Of a DNA stretch of 25,535 nucleotides, positions 14,757-22,581 are shown piece by piece. The first letter of the stretch is position 1. Each line of letters starts with the position of its first letter. The translations under genes and the position numbers were made by a program. The DNA lies in the NCBI GenBank assembly GCA_002423285.1, contig DIVF01000013.1, forward strand, positions 1 to 25,535, written 5' to 3'. The notes under the pieces are model-generated. The model searched no databases, was not told where the DNA came from, and saw only the letters and a list, made by a program, of their open reading frames with translations. This DNA comes from Micavibrio sp. UBA6139 (GTDB taxonomy: Bacteria; Pseudomonadota; Alphaproteobacteria; Micavibrionales; Micavibrionaceae).

Positions 14757-16355
14757 ATGAGCAAAAGTCTTAGGCAGGACTTCCATAGGGCTGCCTTCAC
14801 GAATCTCAACGTTTTCATAAAAATTGTCGATAACCTGGCCGCGCAAGCGGACATGTCCAAGGCCCATGCCACTGCCCCCACCCTTTTGACCGGCGGGCGG
14901 TCCCTGAAACAGATCATTCTGGATGATCTGATGAAGGGTTTTGCGACCGTTATGCGCGAAGTGCCCGATGCTGAAATCCCGAAATCTTTCTATAAACAAA
15001 TGCTGACCGAGCGGAATGCGCCGGATGCCGTCAGCGATGCGGATGTTGATGCCGCGCTCGGCAAGACACTGGCCGCACTGCGCACACCGGGCAAAGAGGG
15101 CGATACCCCTGCCGCACCGGAATTTCTGCTGCTGTTCAACGATTCCGTTCCAATGGAAGTCTCCCAGAACCTGATTGATAACTGGATCGGTGTCGTTCGC
15201 ACCTTTGGCCAGTTGATGTTCACCGATGAAGCACTGCTGTCCAATACCGCAACATCGGAACTGGTCAACCATGTCAAAACGCTGAACGCCCAATTGGTCA
15301 AGAAAACCAAAACCCGCGATGACGCCATTGCCGGTATTGTGAAGAACAAGGACGCGGATAAGGACGGCAACAAGGGGTCCAACGACAACAAGAAAAATGT
15401 CATTAATGATGTTGGCGACGGCATGGTTATTCACTATGCCGAAGATATCCCCGATGTTGATGCCGCGATGGATAAGCTGGTCGGTTTGAAAGAACCAAAA
15501 GATCAGGTGAAGGAAATCCGCGCCCGCGTCAAATACAAACAAGCCTTGCTGCAAGCCGGATTGTTACAAGGCGATAAAGCCACGATGGATCACTACATTT
15601 TCCGTGGCCCACCGGGCACAGGGAAAACAACCTTCGCCCGCATGATCGGCAAGATTTATAAAGACGCAGGTTTGCTGGACAGCGGTCACGTTGTCGAGGG
15701 CAGCCGCGTCAGCCTGGTCGGCGGTTATGTCGGCCAGACGGCGATCAAAACACAAGAAGCTGTTGAAGAAGCACTGGACGGCGTTTTGTTCATTGATGAA
15801 GCCTACTCTCTGTTCGGCCAGGGGAATGATTTCGGCAAGGAAGCCGTTGAAGTCATCCTGCGCGCCATGGAGGTGTATAAAGGCAACATGATCGTCGTCT
15901 TCGCCGGTTATAACGACAAGATGGATGAGCTGATTAAATCAAACCCCGGTTTGACACGCCGCTTCAAACACACCGTCAATTTCAAAGATTTCCAGATCGA
16001 TGAATTGATGACCATTTTTGATCGTAACCTGACAGCGCGCGGCATGAGCATTACACCGGACGCCAAGAAGTTTGTTCAAAACACCATTCAACAAATCAAA
16101 CAGATGAAAGGGTCCGATTTCGGCAACGCCGGGACGGTTGAAAACATCGTTGATCTGTTGATCGATAAACTGGCCCTGTCGGTTGAAGCCGACGGCACGG
16201 TGAATAAGGTGTCAAAAGCCATGGCAGAAAAGGGAAAGATCACCCCTGCCCTGAAAACCCGCATGACCCAGATCACCATGGACGAAGCCATTCAGGTCAA
16301 ACCAAAGAACGAAATCGTTCAAACCGCGAAAGTGGTTGGTTTTGATCCGAAATAA
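14757..16355 (+). CDS. CbxX/CfxQ-type AAA+ ATPase with a novel N-terminal domain
   Basis: The 532-residue protein has a C-terminal CbxX/CfxQ (SpoVK/EccA-like) AAA+ module: LVGLKEPKDQVKE entry helix (241-253), Walker A GPPGTGKT (284-291), pore loop GGYVGQT (322-328), Walker B VLFIDEAYSL (343-352), sensor 1 AGYND (383-387) and arginine finger LTRRF (399-403). The sensor-2 region reads FGNAGTVENIVD (455-466); the arginines usual in FGNxRxVRN are replaced by Gly459 and Glu462. Residues 1-190 are an unrecognised helical domain, and 195-217 are a charged Lys/Asp/Asn linker. No RuBisCO, sporulation or type VII secretion gene is nearby, so the family's known roles (RuBisCO activase, secretion chaperone) do not apply directly. 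It is monocistronic, lying between ssb and uvrA. Remodelling activity is inferred; the target is unknown. Confidence 0.88.
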   Translation: MSKSLRQDFHRAAFTNLNVFIKIVDNLAAQADMSKAHATAPTLLTGGRSLKQIILDDLMKGFATVMREVPDAEIPKSFYKQMLTERNAPDAVSDADVDAALGKTLAALRTPGKEGDTPAAPEFLLLFNDSVPMEVSQNLIDNWIGVVRTFGQLMFTDEALLSNTATSELVNHVKTLNAQLVKKTKTRDDAIAGIVKNKDADKDGNKGSNDNKKNVINDVGDGMVIHYAEDIPDVDAAMDKLVGLKEPKDQVKEIRARVKYKQALLQAGLLQGDKATMDHYIFRGPPGTGKTTFARMIGKIYKDAGLLDSGHVVEGSRVSLVGGYVGQTAIKTQEAVEEALDGVLFIDEAYSLFGQGNDFGKEAVEVILRAMEVYKGNMIVVFAGYNDKMDELIKSNPGLTRRFKHTVNFKDFQIDELMTIFDRNLTARGMSITPDAKKFVQNTIQQIKQMKGSDFGNAGTVENIVDLLIDKLALSVEADGTVNKVSKAMAEKGKITPALKTRMTQITMDEAIQVKPKNEIVQTAKVVGFDPK

Positions 16356-16383
16356 ACCGGGATCATTGCACCGAAATAACGTT

Positions 16384-16407
16384 AAAGGGGGCCTTGGCCC
16401 CCTTTTT
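16384..16407 (+). terminator. Terminator of the AAA+ gene
   Basis: A perfect 10-bp stem AAAGGGGGCC (16384-16393) with GGCCCCCTTT (16396-16405), a two-base TT apex and a T5 run (16403-16407). It lies 28 bases past the AAA+ stop and makes uvrA transcriptionally separate. Confidence 0.9.
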
Positions 16408-16464
16408 CTTTCTTTGACCCATAAAACTGAAAAACCGGGCTAGCCAAGTGGATGCCGAATCCCA

Positions 16465-16499
16465 TATAACTAGCCATAGAGTAAGAACCTTTCAGGAAC
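16465..16499 (+). promoter_or_regulatory. uvrA promoter -10 and LexA (SOS) box
   Basis: GAACCTTTCAGGAAC (16485-16499) is a perfect match to the direct-repeat SOS box GAAC-N7-GAAC (GTTC-N7-GTTC on the other strand) bound by LexA in alphaproteobacteria. A -10 candidate TATAAC lies at 16465-16470, with no clear -35. LexA bound here would sit just downstream of transcription start and cover the AGGA Shine-Dalgarno (16494-16497), only 6 bases before the uvrA ATG. This implies DNA-damage induction of uvrA, as known for the family. Confidence 0.85.
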
Positions 16500-16505
16500 A
16501 TTTAT

Positions 16506-19367
16506 ATGTTAAAGACAATTTCCGTCCGTGGCGCGCGCGAACATAACCTCAAAAACATCAATGTCGATATACCGCGTGACCAGTTAACGGTGATTACAGG
16601 ATTGTCAGGTTCTGGGAAATCCTCCCTCGCCTTTGACACCATTTATGCCGAAGGCCAGCGCCGCTATGTTGAGAGTCTTTCCGCCTATGCCCGCCAGTTT
16701 TTAGAGATGATGCAAAAGCCGGATATCGACAGCATCGAAGGCCTGTCCCCCGCCATTTCCATCGAACAAAAAACCACCAGCCGGAATCCGCGTTCCACCG
16801 TCGGCACCGTGACGGAGATTTACGATTATATGCGTCTTCTCTGGGCGCGTGTTGGTGTGCCTTACTCCCCGGCGACAGGTCTGCCGATTGAAAGCCAAAC
16901 TATCACACAGATGGTTGACCGCATTTTGAACATGGGTGATGGCGCGAAGCTCTATATCCTCGCCCCCATCGTGCGTGGCCGTAAGGGTGAATACCGCAAG
17001 GAATTTGCCGAACTGCGCGCCAGGGGTTTCCAACGCGTCAAAGTGGATGGGAAACTCTATGAGATTGATGAAATCCCCGCCCTTGATAAAAAACTGAAAC
17101 ACGATATCGAAGTGGTCGTTGACCGTCTGGTCATCCGTGATGATCTGGGCAACCGTCTGGCCGATTCCGTTGAAACGGCGGTGCGTCTGGCTGATGGCTT
17201 ATTATATGTCGAAAATGCTGATGGCGGCGAACGCACCGTCTTTTCCGAAAAATTTGCCTGCCCGGTTTCCGGGTTTACGATTGCGGAGATTGAACCGCGC
17301 CTTTTCTCCTTCAACAACCCGCACGGCGCTTGCCCGAATTGCGACGGGTTGGGCGCGAAGATGTATATCGACCATGATCTGGTTGTGCCTGACACTTCCA
17401 AATCCCTGGAAGAAGGTGCGATTGAACCGTGGAACACCAGCTTTGCCGGGTATTACCTGCAAACACTGGAAGCGGTCGTAAAATATTATAAATCCAGCAT
17501 GAAGAAACCTTTCGGCGATTTGCCGGTCAAGGTTCAACAAGCGGTCCTGTATGGTTCCGGCGATGATGTTATCCCCGTCACTTACGGCGATCAGGGCAGC
17601 ACCTGGAAATCAAACAAACCATTCGAAGGGGTCATTCCCAATCTGGAACGCCGCCTGCTGGAAACCGACAGCGAAAGCCAACGCGAAAATCTCTCCCGCT
17701 ATCAAAACACCGCGCCATGCGAAGTGTGCCACGGTCACCGCCTGAAACCAGAAGCCTTAGCGGTCAAAATCGACGGCAAGCACATCAGCCAGATCACCGA
17801 AATGGGCATCGCCGATGCCCATGCGTGGTTCCATGCCCTGAATAAATCGCTGGGTAAGCAAAAGGCGGAAATCGCCGCGCGTATTTTAAAGGAAATCAAT
17901 GAACGCCTGACCTTCCTGATGAATGTGGGGTTAGATTACCTGACGCTGGCCCGGACATCGGGCACGTTATCGGGCGGAGAATCACAACGTATTCGTCTGG
18001 CCTCGCAAATCGGGTCCGGTTTGACCGGTGTTCTTTATGTGCTGGATGAACCATCCATCGGTTTGCACCAGCGCGACAATAACCGCCTGCTGGAAACCCT
18101 GAAACATCTGCGTGACCTCGGTAACACCGTTTTGGTTGTCGAACATGATGAGGACGCCATTCGTTCCGCCGATTATCTGATTGATATGGGCCCGGGCGCG
18201 GGTAGCCATGGCGGTGAAGTGATCGCCGCTGGAACCCCTGCGCAAGTCATCAAGAATAAAGACAGCATCACCGCGCAATATCTAAACGGCACACGCGGCA
18301 TTCCTGTTCCAAAAACTCGCCGCCCCGGAAAAAAAGGCCAGTTTATTGAAGTGATCGGCTGTACCGGCAATAATTTGAAAAACATCGATGTGAAAATTCC
18401 ACTGGGCACCTTCACCTGCGTCACCGGTGTATCAGGTTCAGGGAAATCATCCTTCACCATCGACACGCTGTTCCGCGCTGCCAGCCAGAAATTGATGGAT
18501 ACGCGCGAACATCCCCTCCCCTATAAAGAAATTAAAGGGTTGGCTGCGATTGATAAGATCATCGATATCGACCAATCCCCCATTGGCCGCACACCACGGT
18601 CCAACCCGGCGACCTACACGGGCGCATTTACGCCGATCCGTGAATGGTTCTCTGGCCTGCCGGAATCAAAGGCGCGTGGTTACAGCCCCGGACGCTTCTC
18701 CTTTAACGTCAAGGGCGGACGCTGTGAAGCCTGTCAGGGCGATGGCCTGATCAAAATTGAAATGCACTTCCTGCCTGATGTGTATGTCACTTGCGAAACC
18801 TGTCAGGGCAAACGCTATAACCGCGAAACACTGGAAGTAAAGTTCAAGGACAAATCCATTGCCGATGTTTTGGACATGACGATTGAAGATTGTGCCGACT
18901 TCTTTAAGGCCGTCCCGTCGATCCGTGACAAAATGGAAACACTGAAGGATGTTGGCCTTGGCTATATCCATGTTGGTCAAGCCGCGACAACCCTATCGGG
19001 CGGTGAGGCGCAGCGCGTCAAACTGTCCAAGGAGCTGTCCCGCCGTTCCACAGGCAAAACCCTTTATATTCTCGATGAGCCCACCACGGGCCTGCATTTC
19101 GAAGATGTCCGGAAATTGCTGGAGGTGCTGCATAAGCTGGTCGACCAAGGCAACAGCGTTGTCGTCATCGAACACAATCTGGAAGTCATCAAAACCGCCG
19201 ATCACATCATTGATATCGGACCAGAGGGCGGATCAGGCGGCGGGCAGGTCATCGCCACCGGAACCCCGGAACAAATCGTGCACGCCAAAGGCAGCTACAC
19301 AGGCTTCTACTTAAAAGACCAGCTGATCGAAAAAGCCCCGGCAGGCAAGAAGAAAGCCTCTGCTTAA
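16506..19367 (+). CDS. uvrA: Excinuclease ABC subunit A
   Basis: UvrA dimers scan DNA for lesions and load UvrB in nucleotide excision repair. The 953-residue protein has two ABC ATPase modules: Walker A GLSGSGKSSLAFDT and GVSGSGKSSFTIDT, and signatures LSGGESQRIRL and LSGGEAQRVKL with downstream LDEPSIGLH and LDEPTTGLH. The second zinc module is intact (Cys740, Cys743, Cys763, Cys766). The first has Cys252-x2-Ser255 paired with Cys276-x2-Cys279, so one of the four usual cysteines is serine. My recollection is that this CPVSGFT form is common in alphaproteobacteria, so it is probably lineage-typical and not damage. A perfect LexA box precedes the ATG. Transcription is independent of the AAA+ gene upstream. 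Confidence 0.97.
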   Translation: MLKTISVRGAREHNLKNINVDIPRDQLTVITGLSGSGKSSLAFDTIYAEGQRRYVESLSAYARQFLEMMQKPDIDSIEGLSPAISIEQKTTSRNPRSTVGTVTEIYDYMRLLWARVGVPYSPATGLPIESQTITQMVDRILNMGDGAKLYILAPIVRGRKGEYRKEFAELRARGFQRVKVDGKLYEIDEIPALDKKLKHDIEVVVDRLVIRDDLGNRLADSVETAVRLADGLLYVENADGGERTVFSEKFACPVSGFTIAEIEPRLFSFNNPHGACPNCDGLGAKMYIDHDLVVPDTSKSLEEGAIEPWNTSFAGYYLQTLEAVVKYYKSSMKKPFGDLPVKVQQAVLYGSGDDVIPVTYGDQGSTWKSNKPFEGVIPNLERRLLETDSESQRENLSRYQNTAPCEVCHGHRLKPEALAVKIDGKHISQITEMGIADAHAWFHALNKSLGKQKAEIAARILKEINERLTFLMNVGLDYLTLARTSGTLSGGESQRIRLASQIGSGLTGVLYVLDEPSIGLHQRDNNRLLETLKHLRDLGNTVLVVEHDEDAIRSADYLIDMGPGAGSHGGEVIAAGTPAQVIKNKDSITAQYLNGTRGIPVPKTRRPGKKGQFIEVIGCTGNNLKNIDVKIPLGTFTCVTGVSGSGKSSFTIDTLFRAASQKLMDTREHPLPYKEIKGLAAIDKIIDIDQSPIGRTPRSNPATYTGAFTPIREWFSGLPESKARGYSPGRFSFNVKGGRCEACQGDGLIKIEMHFLPDVYVTCETCQGKRYNRETLEVKFKDKSIADVLDMTIEDCADFFKAVPSIRDKMETLKDVGLGYIHVGQAATTLSGGEAQRVKLSKELSRRSTGKTLYILDEPTTGLHFEDVRKLLEVLHKLVDQGNSVVVIEHNLEVIKTADHIIDIGPEGGSGGGQVIATGTPEQIVHAKGSYTGFYLKDQLIEKAPAGKKKASA

Positions 19368-19374
19368 TAAGAAT

Positions 19375-19400
19375 GGGGGTGAAGAGGGGAGTCCCCCCTT
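19375..19400 (+). terminator. Weak terminator-like hairpin after uvrA
   Basis: GGGGG (19375-19379) can pair with CCCCC (19393-19397), and a smaller GGGG-AGT-CCCC is nested in the same stretch. No good T run follows. It is the only candidate after uvrA, and the rest of the gap to 19556 shows nothing definite. Confidence 0.3.
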
Positions 19401-19556
19401 CATACAACCCCTTAAAACTTAATCGCCATTGGGCCCACTGCTAAAATCACGGACACCCCACAAATAAGCCAACCAATTGATATTGTTTATATTTTTACCA
19501 ATATCGTCATTTGCATGGAATCGCCGTATTTTAAGGCCACAAAGTGCAAAGAAAAC

Positions 19557-19585
19557 TTGCTTTTTTGCCATTTATTATGTTAAAT
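19557..19585 (+). promoter_or_regulatory. Candidate promoter of the two-segment membrane protein gene
   Basis: TTGCTT (19557-19562) and TTAAAT (19580-19585) are 17 bases apart in an AT-rich stretch. A GAGGG Shine-Dalgarno follows before ATG 19620. Confidence 0.45.
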
Positions 19586-19619
19586 TACCGCATAATTTAA
19601 AGTCATGAGGGTGTAAAAA

Positions 19620-20675
19620 ATGACAGACAACAACGATCAGAACAATCCAAAACCCGGCATTCTAACCCCCGAAGAAGAATTGCGCCGCGCAGAGCTCGCG
19701 GCAGCAGAGTCACAGCGCCGTCTGGATGAACTCCGTCGCCGCCAAGGCGGTGCCAACCCCACCCCGCCATCCCCGCCCCCAGAACAGCAACAAGCAAAAC
19801 CAGTGCGCGAAAAAACCGGCTGGAATTTTGATGTCAGCCTTTGGGGCGCATTGAAAATGACCGCTCTGCTGGGCGTAACAGGTCTGGCCATTCACGTGGT
19901 AAAAGGCTCATTCCAACCGGCACAAAAGCTTTTCATGATGGGTCCGAATTTCCTGCGCGATAACGTGAAGAATAAATCAAAGGCAACCGTTTCCGCCCTC
20001 GCCCTCTCCGCCGCACAGGTTCTTGGCCTTGGTGTGGGTGGTTTGGCCGCTTATGATAAGGCTATAGAGGCAACTGAATTCCAAAGCAGCACCCTCACCT
20101 CAACAGCACGCTTTGGTGGCGTTGGTTTTATGGCCAAACAATTCATCAGCAGCTCCGCCGATTCAAAAGACACGATGCGGAACCAGCCTTTCTTTGAAGC
20201 ACTGACCAACAACACTATCAACAGCGCCGCAGAAGTCGCCCACGAAGCCCGCGACCAACTGGCCAGCCTTGATGAATCGAAAAGCGATCAACCATCCCGC
20301 GCAGCCATCCTGCGGAACAGCTTTGTTCAGGTCTGCACCCCGCAAGTGACCGATGACACAGGGGCCTTCCTGCCAGAAGCCCGCATAGCAATGAATGACG
20401 GAACAATGGCACAACACTTCGCCGCCGTTAATACGCTGGTCGATACAATGAAAAAAGACCAAACCAGCAAGCTGAACCAATCTTTGCTTTTGGACAAAAA
20501 CCACGTCCAACTGGTTGTGTCGACCTATACCCAATCCGATAAAAGAATTGATGTCATTCCGGTAACCACAGCCGATAAACTGGCCTGCCCGCCCAAACAC
20601 CTGCCCATGACCTTCGAAGCCGAAAAATGGCTCTCCGGCGAAGGTCTGCGCCCACGTGGGTTGGACCCGAAATAA
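19620..20675 (+). CDS. Unrecognised membrane protein with coiled-coil/proline-rich N-terminus
   Basis: I do not recognise this 351-residue protein. Residues 16-42 are charged and Ala/Glu/Arg-rich, likely a coiled coil. Residues 46-60 are Pro/Gln-rich. A hydrophobic segment at 76-95 (ALKMTALLGVTGLAIHVVKG) and a second at 122-144 suggest two membrane passes with a short basic loop between, leaving both ends on the same side. There is no N-terminal signal peptide. The C-terminal 200 residues look soluble and contain two cysteines (in VQVCTPQ and KLACPP). GAGGG lies about 9 bases before the ATG, and it has a strong terminator of its own, so it is a real single-gene unit. Function unknown. Confidence 0.78.
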   Translation: MTDNNDQNNPKPGILTPEEELRRAELAAAESQRRLDELRRRQGGANPTPPSPPPEQQQAKPVREKTGWNFDVSLWGALKMTALLGVTGLAIHVVKGSFQPAQKLFMMGPNFLRDNVKNKSKATVSALALSAAQVLGLGVGGLAAYDKAIEATEFQSSTLTSTARFGGVGFMAKQFISSSADSKDTMRNQPFFEALTNNTINSAAEVAHEARDQLASLDESKSDQPSRAAILRNSFVQVCTPQVTDDTGAFLPEARIAMNDGTMAQHFAAVNTLVDTMKKDQTSKLNQSLLLDKNHVQLVVSTYTQSDKRIDVIPVTTADKLACPPKHLPMTFEAEKWLSGEGLRPRGLDPK

Positions 20676-20692
20676 TAATAAAAACAGCGTAC

Positions 20693-20728
20693 AAAAAACC
20701 GCCTGAGGAATACCTCAGGCGGTTTTTT
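20693..20728. terminator. Strong bidirectional terminator
   Basis: A perfect 16-bp stem (20693-20708 with 20713-20728) with A6 at one end and T6 at the other, core CCGCCTGAGG, loop AATA. It lies between convergent genes and serves both strands. Confidence 0.93.
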
Positions 20729-20742
20729 AATGATCGTTGCCT

Positions 20743-22095
20743 CTATTCAGCCCGCGAATGAAAATAAGCTGGGTTTCTTTGCCTGATGCTGCGCTCAAGT
20801 TTTGCAATTTCTGCATTCAGCATGTGGTTTGGATTTATTTTTCTGGCCTGATCCCACGATGCCCACGCATTGACCATGTCGTAATCCGCTAGATATTTAT
20901 CACCCAGATCTTTATACGCACCCGTCAGGCGTGGGTTTTGCTCTAACGCGTCTAAAATCAAATCTCGCGCCTTATGGCTTTGCCCGATCATGGCCAGATG
21001 ATTGGCCAGAAATACATTGAGAACGTAGCCATGTGGCAGGTTTTTGGAACGGGCTTCTTCAATAATTTTAATGGCCGCTGTGATTTTCTCTTTTGACTCA
21101 GGGGCCTGTCCAATCGCGCCGGCCAGTTGTGGCGCACCGGAACTCTCCGGCGCCTCGGTGAAAAGACGCTTAATGTTATCCTGAATTTTCTGAATATCCG
21201 CCCCGCCTGTTTCCAGGACGTATTCATTAAAGACGCACAAGGCTTCTATATACTTCCTCTCAGACAGAAACCCTGACATGGCAATATTATAGTCATCAAC
21301 GGACTTTGCCTTACGGTCCTGAGACACCTTGATAATTTGATCAAGGCGCTTATCCGGCGCAAAATTGATCTGGTAATTTTTTGGAATTTCTATACGCGCC
21401 GTTGTCGGTGCGCGGAAACCAGACATGACGTAGCTATACTCTGTCGTGACGGGCCGTTGTGACTTATTTGTATATGAGAGCGCGCTCAAATAGGCCCCGC
21501 CATCTTCGATATCCTTCCGGATCGCCGGATGAATGTCATGACTATAAAGAAGATACTTCATATACCCATCCCGCAGACCCGCGCTCACTGGCTGATCCGA
21601 CACGTCGTAAGATGCCACGACATCTCCATTATAGGTAACCTCAACAGGCACTTTATCTTTTTTGAATATTATCTTTTTTTCAGTTTCACTGTCTAGCTGT
21701 GCGCCAAAAACAGATTCCAGATAAAATGCGTCCTCTTGCAGGTTTTGAATCCCTGCGGCCTTGCCAGCACCGGCCAATAGGTGTCGATTTTTACCTTCAT
21801 ATTCCTTGAACATCGGAATGGCATTCAGGGAAATGCGTGTCATGGATTTTTCTTGATGATCAACATCATTCAAGGTGCCCGCAAAAAAATCATAAATTTT
21901 TTCTTTTTCGCCACTGCGTATGGATAATTTGGCTGGCTCGATCGTTACAATTGAGACGCCCTCTTGCACACCGCTCTGCTCTATAATCTTATATTGAACA
22001 TCAAACTGTACGGCGGGTTCTAAATTCTGGGCAAAAGCTGGGCTGTGAAAAGCGACCAGAACAAAAAGAATAATGACATTCAATAACCGAAGCAT
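20743..22095 (-). CDS. Exported protein with C-terminal TPR-like helices
   Basis: The 450-residue precursor starts with a Sec signal peptide (hydrophobic residues 4-16, cleavage after AFA at 20-22), so it is likely periplasmic. The middle (about 30-260) looks beta-rich with no motif I know. Residues about 335-430 form helical pairs typical of tetratricopeptide repeats: GQSHKARDLILDALEQNP, then LTGAYKDLGDKYLADYDMVN and AWASWDQARKINPNH. TPRs usually mediate protein contacts. I chose the ATG at 22095 with GAGG about 10 bases upstream, over an in-frame TTG at 22104 that abuts the GAGGG. It ends at the bidirectional terminator. No enzymatic motif is visible; function unknown. Confidence 0.8.
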   Translation of the reverse strand: MLRLLNVIILFVLVAFHSPAFAQNLEPAVQFDVQYKIIEQSGVQEGVSIVTIEPAKLSIRSGEKEKIYDFFAGTLNDVDHQEKSMTRISLNAIPMFKEYEGKNRHLLAGAGKAAGIQNLQEDAFYLESVFGAQLDSETEKKIIFKKDKVPVEVTYNGDVVASYDVSDQPVSAGLRDGYMKYLLYSHDIHPAIRKDIEDGGAYLSALSYTNKSQRPVTTEYSYVMSGFRAPTTARIEIPKNYQINFAPDKRLDQIIKVSQDRKAKSVDDYNIAMSGFLSERKYIEALCVFNEYVLETGGADIQKIQDNIKRLFTEAPESSGAPQLAGAIGQAPESKEKITAAIKIIEEARSKNLPHGYVLNVFLANHLAMIGQSHKARDLILDALEQNPRLTGAYKDLGDKYLADYDMVNAWASWDQARKINPNHMLNAEIAKLERSIRQRNPAYFHSRAE

Positions 22096-22229
22096 ACGAA
22101 TCAACCCTCATCACAATAGAATTTTGCTGGGAAACATTTCACAGACGTGACAAAGCCCCACAGCGTAAATGCTACGACAAAACACAACTGAAGGTGGCAT
22201 GAAATTTAAAAAAGGATCAGTCAAATGCA

Positions 22230-22245
22230 CTGCTTTTAAAAGCAG
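22230..22245. repeat. Perfect 16-bp palindrome at the 3' end of tRNA-Leu
   Basis: CTGCTTTTAAAAGCAG is perfectly self-complementary and lies one base past the encoded CCA of tRNA-Leu. It could be a processing or termination hairpin, or a protein-binding palindrome. A TTTTTT run follows about 17 bases further on the minus strand. Confidence 0.5.
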
Positions 22246-22246
22246 A

Positions 22247-22331
22247 TGGTGCCCCCGGTCGGAATCGAACCGACACTCCTCTCGGAACCGGATTTTGAAT
22301 CCGGCGCGTCTACCAGTTCCACCACAGGGGC
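22247..22331 (-). tRNA. tRNA-Leu (anticodon CAA)
   Basis: On the minus strand the 85-nt class II tRNA begins GCCCCTGTGGTGGAACTGG. It has a D-arm, anticodon stem CCGGA/TCCGG with loop TTCAAAA and anticodon CAA (reads TTG), a long variable arm, and T-arm CGGTTCGATTCCG. The acceptor GCCCCTG/CGGGGGC pairs with one T-G wobble, the discriminator is A, and CCA is encoded at 22247-22249. Class II shape and anticodon agree on leucine. Confidence 0.97.
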
Positions 22332-22350
22332 ATGGATCGGCTAAGGGCGG

Positions 22351-22380
22351 TATTTAGACAGAAGAAGGGCAGAAAATCAA
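22351..22380 (-). promoter_or_regulatory. Candidate promoter of tRNA-Leu
   Basis: On the minus strand TTGATT (22380-22375) and TAAATA (22356-22351) are 18 bases apart. The -10 lies 19 bases before the mature tRNA 5' end, a normal distance for a short tRNA leader. Confidence 0.5.
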
Positions 22381-22473
22381 GCCCATCTTATGGCCTAAAA
22401 AACGCATTTATATCCGCGGAAATCTGCTGGTTTTTATAAATTCGGAGCGTTGACCCCAGTTTTGGACAAGGCA

Positions 22474-22581
22474 TTACTGCCTGGCACAACGCAGGCGATA
22501 TGACGTGGTTTTGTTGGCAAACGCCATAAACGTGGTACCAAAGTCAAAACCAATCGCTTGGATTCCTGCACAAGGATCATA
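22474..22581 (-). pseudogene. In-frame coding remnant after the glycine-rich protein stop
   Basis: Directly after the TAA (22584-22582) of the glycine-rich gene, the same frame runs on for 35 sense codons to a second TAA (22476-22474). The residues read YDPCAGIQAIGFDFGT, then TFMAFANKTTSYRLRCARQ. The ending resembles the C-terminus of DUF1566/Lcl-type secreted domains, which commonly finish with a Tyr-x-x-Arg-Cys-x-Arg pattern. No start codon with a Shine-Dalgarno precedes it. It is either a decayed 3' end of an older gene or a stop-codon readthrough tail. From 22381 to 22473 nothing else is seen. Confidence 0.4.

Noticed and set aside
22169..22357. 62-codon open frame over tRNA-Leu
   Set aside because: It is the antisense reading of the tRNA (WCPRSESNRHSS type), a well-known false gene.
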